Below are positions 1-9,330 of a DNA stretch of 64,000 nucleotides, piece by piece; the stretch's first letter is position 1, and each line of letters opens with the position of its first letter. The position numbers and the translations under genes were made by a program. The notes under the pieces were generated by a model, which worked only from the letters and a program-made list of their open reading frames with translations, was not told the origin of the DNA and made no database searches. The stretch spans positions 169,548 to 233,547 of the forward strand of contig JAHFTW010000001.1 of assembly GCA_023269235.1 (NCBI GenBank), given 5' to 3'. The stretch is from Thermoplasmata archaeon. Its GTDB lineage: Archaea; Thermoplasmatota; E2; JACPAO01; JAHFTW01.

Positions 1-2001
1 CCCAAGGCCAACGTCAAGACGGTCTCGGACGACGAGCTGTTCGCTGAGATCGACGCCGCCGTCGCGGCCGAGGAGAAGAAGTCCGGCAAGACCGTCACCC
101 TCCCCTCCACGCCGGCCCCGGAGCCCGCCGCGCCCAAGCCCGCCACGGCCCCAAGTTTCTCGGCCAAGCGCCTCGCCGCCATGGCCAACTTCTCCATCGA
201 CAAGCCGGAATCCCGCCCCGCCACCTCCCCCGGCGAGGCGGCCGCCGCCCAGCTCAGTGACCTGGGCGAGGTCGAAGTCAGCAAGCCCGCCATCGGCAAG
301 GCCAAGCCGCTCGAGACCACGGAGGCGACCTTCGAGCTCAACGCCCCGACCCCGAAGCCCGCGCCTCGCATGGCCTCGGCCAAGGACGAGGAGTTTACCC
401 TCGAGGCCCGCAAGCCCTCCGCCCGCGCCTCGGCCATCGACGCCGAGGCCGGCGATGTCCAGGTCAACGCGCCCAAGCCGCACCACATCCCCGTCGGCCA
501 CGGCAAGTCCGGCGCCGGCGAGTTCTCCGTCCAGAAGGACGCCGCCCCCGCCTCCGCGCCGGCCAAGATTCGCAGCCCGTCCGAGGACGAGTTCACGGTC
601 AAGCTCGACGCCGAGGCCAAGGACGTCGAGGGCATTGTCGCCCCCGCCGACACGGAGTATGCCGTCAAGTCCGACGCCCAGAGCAAGGACCTCGCCGCCT
701 CCGCCGACCAGAAGGTGCAGGATGTCCTGGGCCAAACCCCCATCGAGCTGCCGCACAAGATGAGCAAGCCGGCGCCCGCCCCCCTCCCCAAGTCGCCCGC
801 CGAGATGCGCCGCGACGCCGAGCGCCGCACGGTCGCCCCGCTCCCCGACTTCGGCGCGCAGCGCCCCAACGTCCGCCGCGACGCGGAGCCCAAGCACCTC
901 CCCAAGATGCACAGCGCGGGGGACGATGCCGTGGACGCGCGCCGCGACGCGGCGCCAAAGGCCCTCCCCAAGATGCACAGCGCCGGCGACGATGCCGTCA
1001 ACGCCCGCCACGACGCGGCCCCGAAAGCCATGCCCCGTCTGCAGAACCCCGCCGACGCCAAGGTGGACGCGCGCCGCGACGCCAACGAGCCGAAGCACCT
1101 CCCCAAGATGGCGAACGCCGCCGATCGTGAGTCGTTCGTCGCCCGCCTGGACAAGGAGGCCCGTGAGGACCGCCCTCGGATGCTCAACCCCTCCGAGACT
1201 GGCACGCTCGATGCCCGCCAGGACCGCCAGCACGGCAAGCCCATCGGCGCCATCCGCAGCCCCGCCGACACGATGCGCCCGGACGTCCACATGGACCGCC
1301 AGGCCGCGCGCGAGTCGCCCCGCCTGCGCAGCCCCGGCGACGTCGGCGGCTTCGAGGCCAAGCTGGACAAAGAGTCCCGCGGCGGCATTGGCCGCATCCG
1401 TTCCCCTGCCGATTCGGCCTTCGAGACGAAGCAGGACGCACAGGCGAAGGCCTTGCCGCGCATGCGGAATGCCGCCGACGCAGACTCCTTCGAGACGCAC
1501 CAGGACGCGCAGGCGAAGGCCCTGCCGCGCATGCGGAATGCCGCCGACGCAGACTCCTTCGAGACCCACCGCGACGCGCAGGCCAAGGCCTTGCCGCGCA
1601 TGCGGAATGCCGCCGACGCGGACGCGTACGAGACGAAGCAGGACGCCCAGGCCAAGGTCCTTCCGCGCATGCGGAACGCCGCCGACGCGGACGCGTACGA
1701 GACGCATCAGGACGCCCAGGCGAAGCAGCTTCCCCGGATGCGCAACGCCGCGGACGCCGACACCTACGAGGCGAAGCTTGCCTGGCAGCAGAAGAAGGTC
1801 ACCGGCATCCGCAGCGCGGCCGACGCGGAAGCGTACGAGACCCAGCTGGATCGCGAGGACCGCGACGCGCCCGACTTGCACAACCCAGGCCAGACGGAGT
1901 TCGAGGTCAAGATGGAGCACGAGTCCGTCTGGACCACCCCGGTCCGCCGCGACATCGACGCCGAGTCCATCGCGGGCAAGAAGGGCAAGAGCGCCAAGTA
2001 A
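1..2001 (+). CDS. Large repeat protein (about 22-24 aa degenerate repeats), truncated at the left window edge
   Basis: Frame 1 is open from base 1 (PKANVKTVSDDELFAEIDAAV...) into the listed ORF at 181, so the true start is probably outside the window. Repeats of type DAQAKALPRMRNAADADSFETHQ. Confidence 0.85.
   Translation, partial: PKANVKTVSDDELFAEIDAAVAAEEKKSGKTVTLPSTPAPEPAAPKPATAPSFSAKRLAAMANFSIDKPESRPATSPGEAAAAQLSDLGEVEVSKPAIGKAKPLETTEATFELNAPTPKPAPRMASAKDEEFTLEARKPSARASAIDAEAGDVQVNAPKPHHIPVGHGKSGAGEFSVQKDAAPASAPAKIRSPSEDEFTVKLDAEAKDVEGIVAPADTEYAVKSDAQSKDLAASADQKVQDVLGQTPIELPHKMSKPAPAPLPKSPAEMRRDAERRTVAPLPDFGAQRPNVRRDAEPKHLPKMHSAGDDAVDARRDAAPKALPKMHSAGDDAVNARHDAAPKAMPRLQNPADAKVDARRDANEPKHLPKMANAADRESFVARLDKEAREDRPRMLNPSETGTLDARQDRQHGKPIGAIRSPADTMRPDVHMDRQAARESPRLRSPGDVGGFEAKLDKESRGGIGRIRSPADSAFETKQDAQAKALPRMRNAADADSFETHQDAQAKALPRMRNAADADSFETHRDAQAKALPRMRNAADADAYETKQDAQAKVLPRMRNAADADAYETHQDAQAKQLPRMRNAADADTYEAKLAWQQKKVTGIRSAADAEAYETQLDREDRDAPDLHNPGQTEFEVKMEHESVWTTPVRRDIDAESIAGKKGKSAK
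1435..1779 (+). repeat. Five near-identical tandem 69-bp repeats (23 aa each) inside the repeat protein
   Basis: gacgc(a/g/c)caggc(g/c)aagg... starts at 1435, 1504, 1573, 1642 and 1711, with constant 69-bp spacing. Confidence 0.95.
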
Positions 2002-2056
2002 GCCACCCCAGCGCGGCTTGCGCCAGACCCGTCTTCGCGTGCGCGCCACCCAAACC

Positions 2057-2064
2057 CCTTAAGC
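2057..2064 (+). promoter_or_regulatory. TATA-like box (ccttaagc) upstream of leuC
   Basis: YTTAA motif about 25-30 nt before the ATG at 2087. Confidence 0.45.
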
Positions 2065-2086
2065 GGGCTTTCCCCGTGGCAAACGC

Positions 2087-3412
2087 ATGGCAGGGATGAC
2101 GCTCCCGCAGAAGCTCCTGGCTCTCAAGTCGGGCCAGAAGCAGGTCTCCGTGGGCGAAGTGGTGGACTGCAAGGTGGACGTCGCGATGGCGCACGAGGCG
2201 CTGGCGCAGCTCGTCAAGCCGTTCAAGGAAATGGGGGCGACCAAGGTCTGGGACCCCAACCGCATCGTCGTCCCCATCGACCACTGGATTCCAGCCAGCT
2301 CCGAGTCCTCCGCGAAGATGCATGCGAGCATCCGCAAGTTCTGCGAGGAGTACAAGCTCCCGCACCTCTACGACATCGGGCGCCAGGGGATTTGCCACCA
2401 GATCCTCGCCGAGGAGGGCTTCTGCCTGCCCGGCGACCTCGTCGTCGGCACCGACAGCCATACCAACATGGCTGGCGCACTGGGCTGCTTTGCTTCCGGC
2501 ATCGGCCCCACCGAGATGGCCGCCGTCTTCGCCACGGGCGAGCTGTGGATGCGCGTCCCTCCAACCATCAAGGTCGAGCTGCAAGGCGAGCTCACCGAGC
2601 CCGTCGCCTCGAAGGATGTCGTCCTTTCGCTCATCGGCCAGATGGGCGACGACGGCGCGCGCTACCAGGCCGTCGAGTTCGGCGGTCCCGCCATCGACGC
2701 GCTGCCGATGTACCAGCGCCTCACTCTCACCAACATGACGACCGAGATGGGCGCCAAGGCCGGCGTCATCGCGTGCGACGACGAGACGCTGGACTACCTC
2801 GACGCCACCCCAATGGCCTCGGGGCGCCGCAAGGAGATTCGCACGCACGCGGGCCTGCGCTCCGACAAGGACGCAAAGTACGCCAAGACCTTCACCTTGG
2901 ACTGCTCCAAGCTGGAGCCCGTCGTCGCCTGCCCGCAGTCGCCGGAGAACGTCAAGCGCGTGAAGGACGTCAAGGTCGAGAAGGTGGACCAGGTGTTCAT
3001 CGGCTCCTGCACGAACGCGCGCTACGAGGACCTCGAGACCGTCGCGGCCATCCTGAAGGGCAACCACGTCAAGCGCGGCACCCGCCTCGTCGTCTTCCCG
3101 GCCTCCACAAGCATCTACCTCCGCGCCCTCGACTCCGGCATCATCAAGACCATCACCGAGGCGGGCGGCATCTTCAACCCCAGCTCGTGCGGCGCCTGCT
3201 TCGGCGGCATGGGCGGCGTCCTCGCCGAGAAAGAGGTCTGCGTCTCGACCTCCAACCGCAACTACAAGGGCCGCATGGGGCACCCTGAGAGCATGAGCTA
3301 CCTCGTGTCCCCCGCGACGGCGGCCGTGACGGCGCTCGAAGGCAAGCTCACCGACCCCCGCGAGTACTACTCCGAGGGCGAACTTCGCCCCCGCAAGGCG
3401 GTGGCTGCATGA
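2087..3412 (+). CDS. leuC: 3-isopropylmalate dehydratase / homoaconitase-type large subunit
   Basis: Motifs GTDSHTNMAGALGCFASGIGPTEMA, IGSCTNARYEDL, FNPSSCGACFGG; partner small subunit follows with ATGA overlap. Confidence 0.9.
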   Translation: MAGMTLPQKLLALKSGQKQVSVGEVVDCKVDVAMAHEALAQLVKPFKEMGATKVWDPNRIVVPIDHWIPASSESSAKMHASIRKFCEEYKLPHLYDIGRQGICHQILAEEGFCLPGDLVVGTDSHTNMAGALGCFASGIGPTEMAAVFATGELWMRVPPTIKVELQGELTEPVASKDVVLSLIGQMGDDGARYQAVEFGGPAIDALPMYQRLTLTNMTTEMGAKAGVIACDDETLDYLDATPMASGRRKEIRTHAGLRSDKDAKYAKTFTLDCSKLEPVVACPQSPENVKRVKDVKVEKVDQVFIGSCTNARYEDLETVAAILKGNHVKRGTRLVVFPASTSIYLRALDSGIIKTITEAGGIFNPSSCGACFGGMGGVLAEKEVCVSTSNRNYKGRMGHPESMSYLVSPATAAVTALEGKLTDPREYYSEGELRPRKAVAA

Positions 3413-3990
3413 GCCAGGCGCTCCACTTCAAGACCCAGTTCAATGGGCGTGCCTGGGCGCTCCCCGACTCGGTCGACACCGACATGATCACGCCGGGCAA
3501 GTACCTCACCATCATCGACCCCAAGGGCCTGAGCGAGCACATCCTCGAAGGCTGGCGGACTGACTTCCCCAAGCAGGTCAAGGCGGGCGACATCCTGGTC
3601 GCTGGCGACAACCTCGGTTGCGGCTCCTCCCGCGAGCACGCCCCGCTCTCCATGCTCGGTGCCGGCATTCCCGTCGTCATCGCGCGCAGCTTCGCCCGCA
3701 TCTTCTACCGCAACGCCATCAACGTCGGCCTCCCCGTCATGGAGTGCCCCGACATGCCCAAGGACTTCGTCAAGGACGGCGAGACCGTTTCGGTCGACCT
3801 CGAGAAAGGCATCGTGCGCAACGAGACCCGCAAGCTCGAAACCAAGGGCATCCCCCTCAGCGCCAAGGCCATCGAGATCCTCGACGCCGGCGGCCTCGTC
3901 AACATCGTGCGCAAGAAGCTCCACGCCCGGACCACGGGCGCCCACAAGGCCCCCGGCGCTCCGCCGGAAGCCGACTTCAAGCAGGACTGA
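3409..3990 (+). CDS. leuD: 3-isopropylmalate dehydratase / homoaconitase-type small subunit
   Basis: SVDTDMITPGKYL, GDNLGCGSSREHAP; overlaps leuC stop. Confidence 0.9.
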   Translation: MSQALHFKTQFNGRAWALPDSVDTDMITPGKYLTIIDPKGLSEHILEGWRTDFPKQVKAGDILVAGDNLGCGSSREHAPLSMLGAGIPVVIARSFARIFYRNAINVGLPVMECPDMPKDFVKDGETVSVDLEKGIVRNETRKLETKGIPLSAKAIEILDAGGLVNIVRKKLHARTTGAHKAPGAPPEADFKQD

Positions 3991-3997
3991 ACGACGC

Positions 3998-4402
3998 ATG
4001 GCGCCGTACGTCCAGCCCATCGCCATCCGGTTCCGCGACATCGACGCGCTCGACCACGTCAACCACGCGGTCACGCTGACCTACGCGGAGACGGTGCGCT
4101 GCGACTGGTTCGCCGCGCAAGGGTGGGGCTCGATGGCGAACTTGCCCTTCATCATCGCGTCGGCGCATGTCGAGTACAAGGCGCCCATCCTGAAGACCGA
4201 CCCCCTCGAGCTCGCCATGTGGACCTCGAAGATGGGCACGAAGTCGTGGACGTTCACGTACCACGTCCGCAACTCCAGCACGGGCCAGGTGTACGCCACC
4301 ATCGAGACCGTCCAGGTCGGCTTCGACTACAAGGCCAAGGCCACCATGGCCCTCGACGGCCCTCTGCGCGCCAAACTTGAGGCGTTGACGGCCCCGGCAT
4401 GA
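3998..4402 (+). CDS. Acyl-CoA thioesterase, 4HBT/hotdog fold
   Basis: RFRDIDALDHVNHAVTLTYAETVR hotdog signature; the ORF track begins upstream in the same frame, ATG at 3998 preferred. Confidence 0.8.
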   Translation: MAPYVQPIAIRFRDIDALDHVNHAVTLTYAETVRCDWFAAQGWGSMANLPFIIASAHVEYKAPILKTDPLELAMWTSKMGTKSWTFTYHVRNSSTGQVYATIETVQVGFDYKAKATMALDGPLRAKLEALTAPA

Positions 4403-4860
4403 GCACCATCGCCCCGGCCACGCCCGCGGACTTCCCACTTCTCCTGCGCCTCGTCGAGGAGATGCACCGCAACGACCCGCCACTCCCAATGGGGCCGCCC
4501 GAGGAGGCCGCCCTGCGCGCGCTCCTCGACGATCCGTCGCGCGGCACCGTCCTGGTGGCGCGCGGCCCCGGTGCCTTGCTCGGCTACCTCATCCTCGGCT
4601 TCGGGTACAGCATCGAGTTCCACGGCGTGGACGCCTTCGTGGACGAACTCTACGTCGCGGCCGCCCACCAGGGCAAGGGCCTGGGCACTCGCCTTTTGGA
4701 AGCCGCGGAGGAATCGGCGAAGGTGGCGGGCATCCGCGCCCTCCACCTCGAAGTGGACCATGCCAACCCGGACGCGGCCCGGCTCTACGAGCGCGTCGGC
4801 TACAAGGTGCACCCTCGGCACCTCATGACGAAGTGGCTCCGGGACGGGCCGGCGACGTAA
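4399..4860 (+). CDS. GNAT family N-acetyltransferase
   Basis: VDELYVAAAHQGKGLGTRLLEAAEESAK acetyl-CoA binding motif. Confidence 0.85.
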   Translation: MSTIAPATPADFPLLLRLVEEMHRNDPPLPMGPPEEAALRALLDDPSRGTVLVARGPGALLGYLILGFGYSIEFHGVDAFVDELYVAAAHQGKGLGTRLLEAAEESAKVAGIRALHLEVDHANPDAARLYERVGYKVHPRHLMTKWLRDGPAT

Positions 4861-4886
4861 GTCTCTCCTGAGGCCCGGGGCGTCGT

Positions 4887-4894
4887 CTTTAACT
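4887..4894 (+). promoter_or_regulatory. TATA-like box upstream of the lemA-type gene
   Basis: ctttaact about 27-34 nt before ATG 4921. Confidence 0.4.
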
Positions 4895-4920
4895 CCAGAA
4901 ACCGCAACACGGGCCCTAGC

Positions 4921-5472
4921 ATGGAACCGGTCTTCTGGATTCTCATCGCCCTCGTCGTCATCCTGCTGTTCTACGCCATCTCGAAACGCAACGGCATCGT
5001 GCGCTCCGAGAACCAGGTCGCCAACGCCTGGTCGCAAATCGACGTCCAGCTGCAGCGCCGCGGCGAATTGATCCCCAACCTGGTCGAGACCGTCAAGGGC
5101 TACGCGGCTCACGAGAAGGGCGTCTTCGCCGCCGTCTCGGACGCCCGCGCCGCCATGGTCTCCGCTAAGGGGCCCGCCGAGAAGATGAAGGCCTCCAACG
5201 CCCTCACCGCCACGCTCGGCCGCCTCTTCGCCATCGCCGAGGCCTACCCGGAGCTCAAGGCCAACACGAATTTCCTCCAGCTCCAGGACGAGCTGTCGCA
5301 CACCGAGAACAAAGTCGCCTTCGCCCGCCAGGCCTACAACGACGCCGTGACCTACTTCAACAACGCCATCACGGTCTTCCCGGGCAGCCTCTTCCGCGGC
5401 GGCCGCTCCAAGAAGGAGCAGCTCGCGGTCCCCGAGGCCTCGAAGGCCGTCCCCAAGGTCTCCTTCGCTTAG
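4921..5472 (+). CDS. LemA family protein
   Basis: N-terminal TM; RNGIVRSENQVANAWSQIDVQLQRRGELIPNLVETVKGY; adjacent to HtpX, a classic pairing. Confidence 0.9.
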   Translation: MEPVFWILIALVVILLFYAISKRNGIVRSENQVANAWSQIDVQLQRRGELIPNLVETVKGYAAHEKGVFAAVSDARAAMVSAKGPAEKMKASNALTATLGRLFAIAEAYPELKANTNFLQLQDELSHTENKVAFARQAYNDAVTYFNNAITVFPGSLFRGGRSKKEQLAVPEASKAVPKVSFA

Positions 5473-5483
5473 GGGCCTTCCTC

Positions 5484-6398
5484 GTGGCCCTCGCCCTCCC
5501 GCTCGCCGAGCAGGTGCGCCGCAACAAGTCGGCCACCGTCCGCCTCTTCGTCCTGGTCTTCCTCATCCTGGGCGGCCTCGTCTTCAGCGTCTCGCTCTAC
5601 CTGCAGGTTCCCCTGGTTCCCGCCCTGGTCCTGGCCCTGGTCATCGGTGCGATCTACCTGATGATCTCGTCCGCGTCGAGCGTCCCGGCCATCCTAGCCG
5701 CCGCCCGGGCGCGCCCGGCCAACCCGGAGGTGCGCGAGGAGAAGCTTCTCATGTACGCCGTCGAGGAGATGGCGGTCGCAGGCGGCATCACCCCGGTCCC
5801 GAAAGTGTACGTCCAGGAGGACGAGGACATCAACGCCTTCGCCACCGGCCGGAACTACAAGGAGGCCATCGTCTGCGTCACGACGGGCGCCCTCAAGTCC
5901 CTCAGCAACGAGGAGCTGCAGGGCGTCATCGGGCATGAGATGAGCCACATTCGCAACCAGGACATCAAGGTCACGACGTACGCCATCGCCCTCATCGGCC
6001 TCATCGCGCTCCTCGCCGAGATTGTCTTGCGCTCCATGTTCTTCGGCGGCGGGCGCCGCAGCAACAGCAAAGAGGGCGGCGGCAACGGCCTGCTCCTCAT
6101 CATCGCGCTCGCGTTCATCATCCTCGCGCCCATCATCAGCCGGCTCGTCTACTTCGCCATCAGCCGCAAGCGCGAGTATCTCGCCGACGCCTCCGGCGCC
6201 GAGCTGACGCGCAACCCCGAGGGCCTCGCCTCGGCGCTTGAGAAGATCGCGGCGACGCAGCCGACCCCGAACCGCGGCGACCGCACGGTGGCGGCGCTCT
6301 ACCTGGACAACCCGTTCCGCCGTGGCCACCGCGCCTCCGCCTTCAGCACCCACCCCCCGATCCAGGACCGCATCGCGCGCCTCCGGGGCAAGGCGTAA
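5484..6398 (+). CDS. htpX: HtpX-type M48 zinc metalloprotease (GTG start)
   Basis: GHEMSHIRNQD zinc motif, multiple TM segments, REYLADASGAELTRNPEGLASALEKI. Confidence 0.9.
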   Translation: MALALPLAEQVRRNKSATVRLFVLVFLILGGLVFSVSLYLQVPLVPALVLALVIGAIYLMISSASSVPAILAAARARPANPEVREEKLLMYAVEEMAVAGGITPVPKVYVQEDEDINAFATGRNYKEAIVCVTTGALKSLSNEELQGVIGHEMSHIRNQDIKVTTYAIALIGLIALLAEIVLRSMFFGGGRRSNSKEGGGNGLLLIIALAFIILAPIISRLVYFAISRKREYLADASGAELTRNPEGLASALEKIAATQPTPNRGDRTVAALYLDNPFRRGHRASAFSTHPPIQDRIARLRGKA

Positions 6399-6462
6399 GG
6401 CCGGCTTCGTCCCCGGGGGCGCCGCCACAACCCTTTTTCCACCACCCCTTCGTCGCCCAGCT

Positions 6463-8124
6463 ATGAAGGGGTCTGTCGCGTTCCTGATTCTCGTCCTCAC
6501 GGCGGCCACGTTGGCCGGCTGCGCCCAGCAGAACAACCCCGGGACGACGAGTGGCGCGCCCCCGGCTGGCTACACCACGGTCCCTGGCGGCACGTTCGCC
6601 GCGGACGCCCTCTCGCCCAAGATGTACGCCGTCCAGCCTGTCCAGGAGATGTGGACGACCGCCTCCGACGGCGTGCGCATCAACAGCGCCGTGTACCGCC
6701 CGGACACCACAGAGAAAGTCCCGGTGTACATCAATTTCAGCCCCTACTGGGCCGACACCGCGACGACGAAGGGCGACAACTTCGCATCTTACATGATCGA
6801 CGAGTACGTCCCCCGCGGCTTCGCCGTCGTGCTCACCGCCGTGCGTGGCACCGGCCACTCGGAGGGCTGCTTCGAGGTCGGCTCCGACCGTGAGCTCAAG
6901 GACCTCAACGAGGTCGTGGACTTCTTCAGCAAGCAGTCTTGGTCCACGGGGAGTATCGCGGCGGGCGCCAAGTCCTACGACGCGACAAGCCAGAACGGCA
7001 TGATCGCCAAGTTCCCCCACCCGGCCCTCAAGGGCATCTTCCATGTCGAGGGCATCACCGACATGTACAGCTACACCTTCCAGGAAGGCGTCCCTGCCCG
7101 CGTCGATGCCGCCGCCTTCAACGCGGACTATTCCGTCGGGCAAGGCTTGGCGGAGTACGGGTTCCCCGCCGCCGCCGTGGCGGGTTCGCCGACCGACGAG
7201 ACGCCCGAGTCCCTGGCGCGCCTGTCCGGTGACGCCGCGTGCCCCGAGCTGGCCATGCACGTCGCCAACCCAGCCGCTTCCATGGCGACGGGCGTCAAGA
7301 CGGCCTACTGGACCGAGCGCGACTGGACCACCTCCATCGCCAAGTCCGCCTGGCACGGCTCCATCTTCTTCGTGCACGGCCTGCAGGATTGGAACGTCCA
7401 GCCGAGCCACATCCTGCCCTGGCTCAGCGAGGTCCAGAAGAACGCCGGCATCAGCGTGTACGCCTGGATCCACCAGTGGACCGCGGACGACAAGGTCGGC
7501 GGCGACGGGCACGTCTACCCCAAGCGCACCGACTGGAACGTCACGATGCTCGCCTGGCTCGACACCATTCTGAAGAACAAGAACGTCGGATTCGAGCTCA
7601 ACGACTACCAGGTCCAGGCCGACGACGGCGTCTGGCGCGACAGCAAGGTCTGGCCGCCAACCAACTCTTGGATTGACGTCCAAGGCGCCTCCAACGGGGG
7701 CGAGGTGGTCGCGGCGAAAGACGCCCCGGTCCGCATCAGCGGAGAAGTTGTGGTGGACGTCCAGGCAACGAGCACCAACCCCGACCCCGTGATCGAGGTC
7801 TCGCTCGTGGACTTCGGCGGCTCTGCCCCCGTCGTCTTCGGCGAAGGCGTCCTGCGCGGCATCCTGCGCGACAGCCTGGAGACCCCCAGTCCAGTCGTCT
7901 ACGGGCAGTCGTACACGTACCACGTCAAGCTGTTTCCCTTGGACCACGTCGTTCTTGCGGGCCACCAAGTCAAGGTCGGCTTCGGCGCGGGCGTCTCGCA
8001 TGCCACGCCCCTGCCGCAACAGGAGCTGGGCATCACCTATGGTGCGGCGACTCTCCATTTCCCGACCGCGTCCCTGGACACCCTGCCGGTCCAGCCGACC
8101 CTGATGAAGTGCTTCACCTGCTGA
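6463..8124 (+). CDS. CocE/NonD (X-Pro dipeptidyl-peptidase-like) family hydrolase, putative lipoprotein
   Basis: Signal peptide with lipobox TLAGC; DGVRINSAVYRP...GFAVVLTAVRGTGHSEGCFEV; C-terminal galactose-binding-like region. Confidence 0.8.
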   Translation: MKGSVAFLILVLTAATLAGCAQQNNPGTTSGAPPAGYTTVPGGTFAADALSPKMYAVQPVQEMWTTASDGVRINSAVYRPDTTEKVPVYINFSPYWADTATTKGDNFASYMIDEYVPRGFAVVLTAVRGTGHSEGCFEVGSDRELKDLNEVVDFFSKQSWSTGSIAAGAKSYDATSQNGMIAKFPHPALKGIFHVEGITDMYSYTFQEGVPARVDAAAFNADYSVGQGLAEYGFPAAAVAGSPTDETPESLARLSGDAACPELAMHVANPAASMATGVKTAYWTERDWTTSIAKSAWHGSIFFVHGLQDWNVQPSHILPWLSEVQKNAGISVYAWIHQWTADDKVGGDGHVYPKRTDWNVTMLAWLDTILKNKNVGFELNDYQVQADDGVWRDSKVWPPTNSWIDVQGASNGGEVVAAKDAPVRISGEVVVDVQATSTNPDPVIEVSLVDFGGSAPVVFGEGVLRGILRDSLETPSPVVYGQSYTYHVKLFPLDHVVLAGHQVKVGFGAGVSHATPLPQQELGITYGAATLHFPTASLDTLPVQPTLMKCFTC

Positions 8125-8149
8125 AGCGCCCCAAAGCGCGGAATCTCTC

Positions 8150-8157
8150 CTTATATT
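8150..8157 (+). promoter_or_regulatory. TATA-like box upstream of the isocitrate/isopropylmalate dehydrogenase gene
   Basis: cttatatt about 25-30 nt before ATG 8181. Confidence 0.5.
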
Positions 8158-8180
8158 GAGGGTCCGCGTCGCGCCAAAAC

Positions 8181-9320
8181 ATGAGCAAGGCGAAGATCAT
8201 CAGCCTCCCCGGCGACGGCGTCGGAAAAGAGGTCGTCGCGGCCGCCCACACCGTCCTGGAGGCCGCGCAGGAGAAGCACGGCTTCGACCTTGACATCCGC
8301 CACGTCGACTGCGGCGCGCAGTACTATTCCAAGACCGGCCACGAGTGGGAGGAGGGCGGTCTCGCGGCCTGCTCCGAGGCGGACGCGGTCCTGCTCGGCG
8401 CCGTCGGCTGGCCCGGCGTCTCCTTGCCCGACGGCAACATCGCGGGCTGGAACGTCATCTTCGGCCTCCGCCTCGGCCTCGACCTGTACGCCAACGTGCG
8501 CCCCTGCAAGCTCTTCCCCGGCGTCCCGCACAAGGTCTCCGAGAAGTTCATGCAGATCTGGAGCCCCGAGAACGTGGACATGGTCATCTTCCGCGAGAAC
8601 ACGGAGGGCTCCTACACCCCGACGCGCGGTAGCCTGAAGCGCGCCGGCGTCGAGGAGGTCGCGGTGGACTCCCGCGTCATCACCCGCAAGGGTGCCCTGC
8701 GCATCAACGAGCGCGCCTTCGCGATGGCCGAGGCGCGCGCCAAGGCCCGCAAGGCCACGAAGGCCACGCACCCGTCGGGCGAGAAGCACGCCAAGGTCAC
8801 CTGCATCGACAAGTCGAACGTCCGCGCCGGCTGCCGCCTGTTCCGCGGCTGCTACGACGAGGTTGCCGGGGCCCACCTCAAGGTCACCCGCGACTACGCC
8901 TACGTGGACGCATTCACGCAGAGCCTCGTTCGCAACCCCGAGTGGTACGACGTCTGCGTCGCCCCGAACATGCTCGGGGACATCGTCACCGACCTCGCCG
9001 CCGTCCTTCAGGGAGGAATGGGCATGGCTGCCTCCGGCAACATCGGCGACAAGCACGCCATGTTCGAGCCCGTTCACGGCTCCGCCCCAAAACATGCGGG
9101 CAAGGACGTCATCAACCCGTACGCCGCCATCCTGACGGCGGGCATGATGCTCGAGCACGTCGGCCAGAAGAAGGCCGACAAGCGCCTCCTCGCAGGCGCC
9201 GCATCGATTGACGCCGCCGTCGCGAAGTCGCTCAAGGCGAAAGTGTTCACCTACGACCTCGGCGGCAAGCACAAGACGAGCCAGGTCGGCTCCGCGGTCG
9301 CGAAGGCGATCCTGGCCTGA
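8181..9320 (+). CDS. Isocitrate/isopropylmalate dehydrogenase family protein
   Basis: LPGDGVGKEVV, FRENTEGSYTPTRG, PNMLGDIVTDLAA, EPVHGSAPKHAGKDVINPYA. Confidence 0.88.
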   Translation: MSKAKIISLPGDGVGKEVVAAAHTVLEAAQEKHGFDLDIRHVDCGAQYYSKTGHEWEEGGLAACSEADAVLLGAVGWPGVSLPDGNIAGWNVIFGLRLGLDLYANVRPCKLFPGVPHKVSEKFMQIWSPENVDMVIFRENTEGSYTPTRGSLKRAGVEEVAVDSRVITRKGALRINERAFAMAEARAKARKATKATHPSGEKHAKVTCIDKSNVRAGCRLFRGCYDEVAGAHLKVTRDYAYVDAFTQSLVRNPEWYDVCVAPNMLGDIVTDLAAVLQGGMGMAASGNIGDKHAMFEPVHGSAPKHAGKDVINPYAAILTAGMMLEHVGQKKADKRLLAGAASIDAAVAKSLKAKVFTYDLGGKHKTSQVGSAVAKAILA

Positions 9321-9330
9321 CGGCACAACC

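Noticed and set aside
1435-1779. CRISPR-like regular repeats
   Set aside because: The 69-bp units are contiguous, lie in frame within a CDS and have no unique spacers; no cas genes seen. No CRISPR array was noticed in the window.
926-2062. Long Arg/Pro/Thr-rich ORFs overlapping the repeat protein
   Set aside because: Shadow ORFs caused by high GC; low-complexity composition with no independent support.
1907-3283. 458-aa minus-strand ORF opposite leuC
   Set aside because: Antisense shadow ORF of a strongly conserved enzyme gene.
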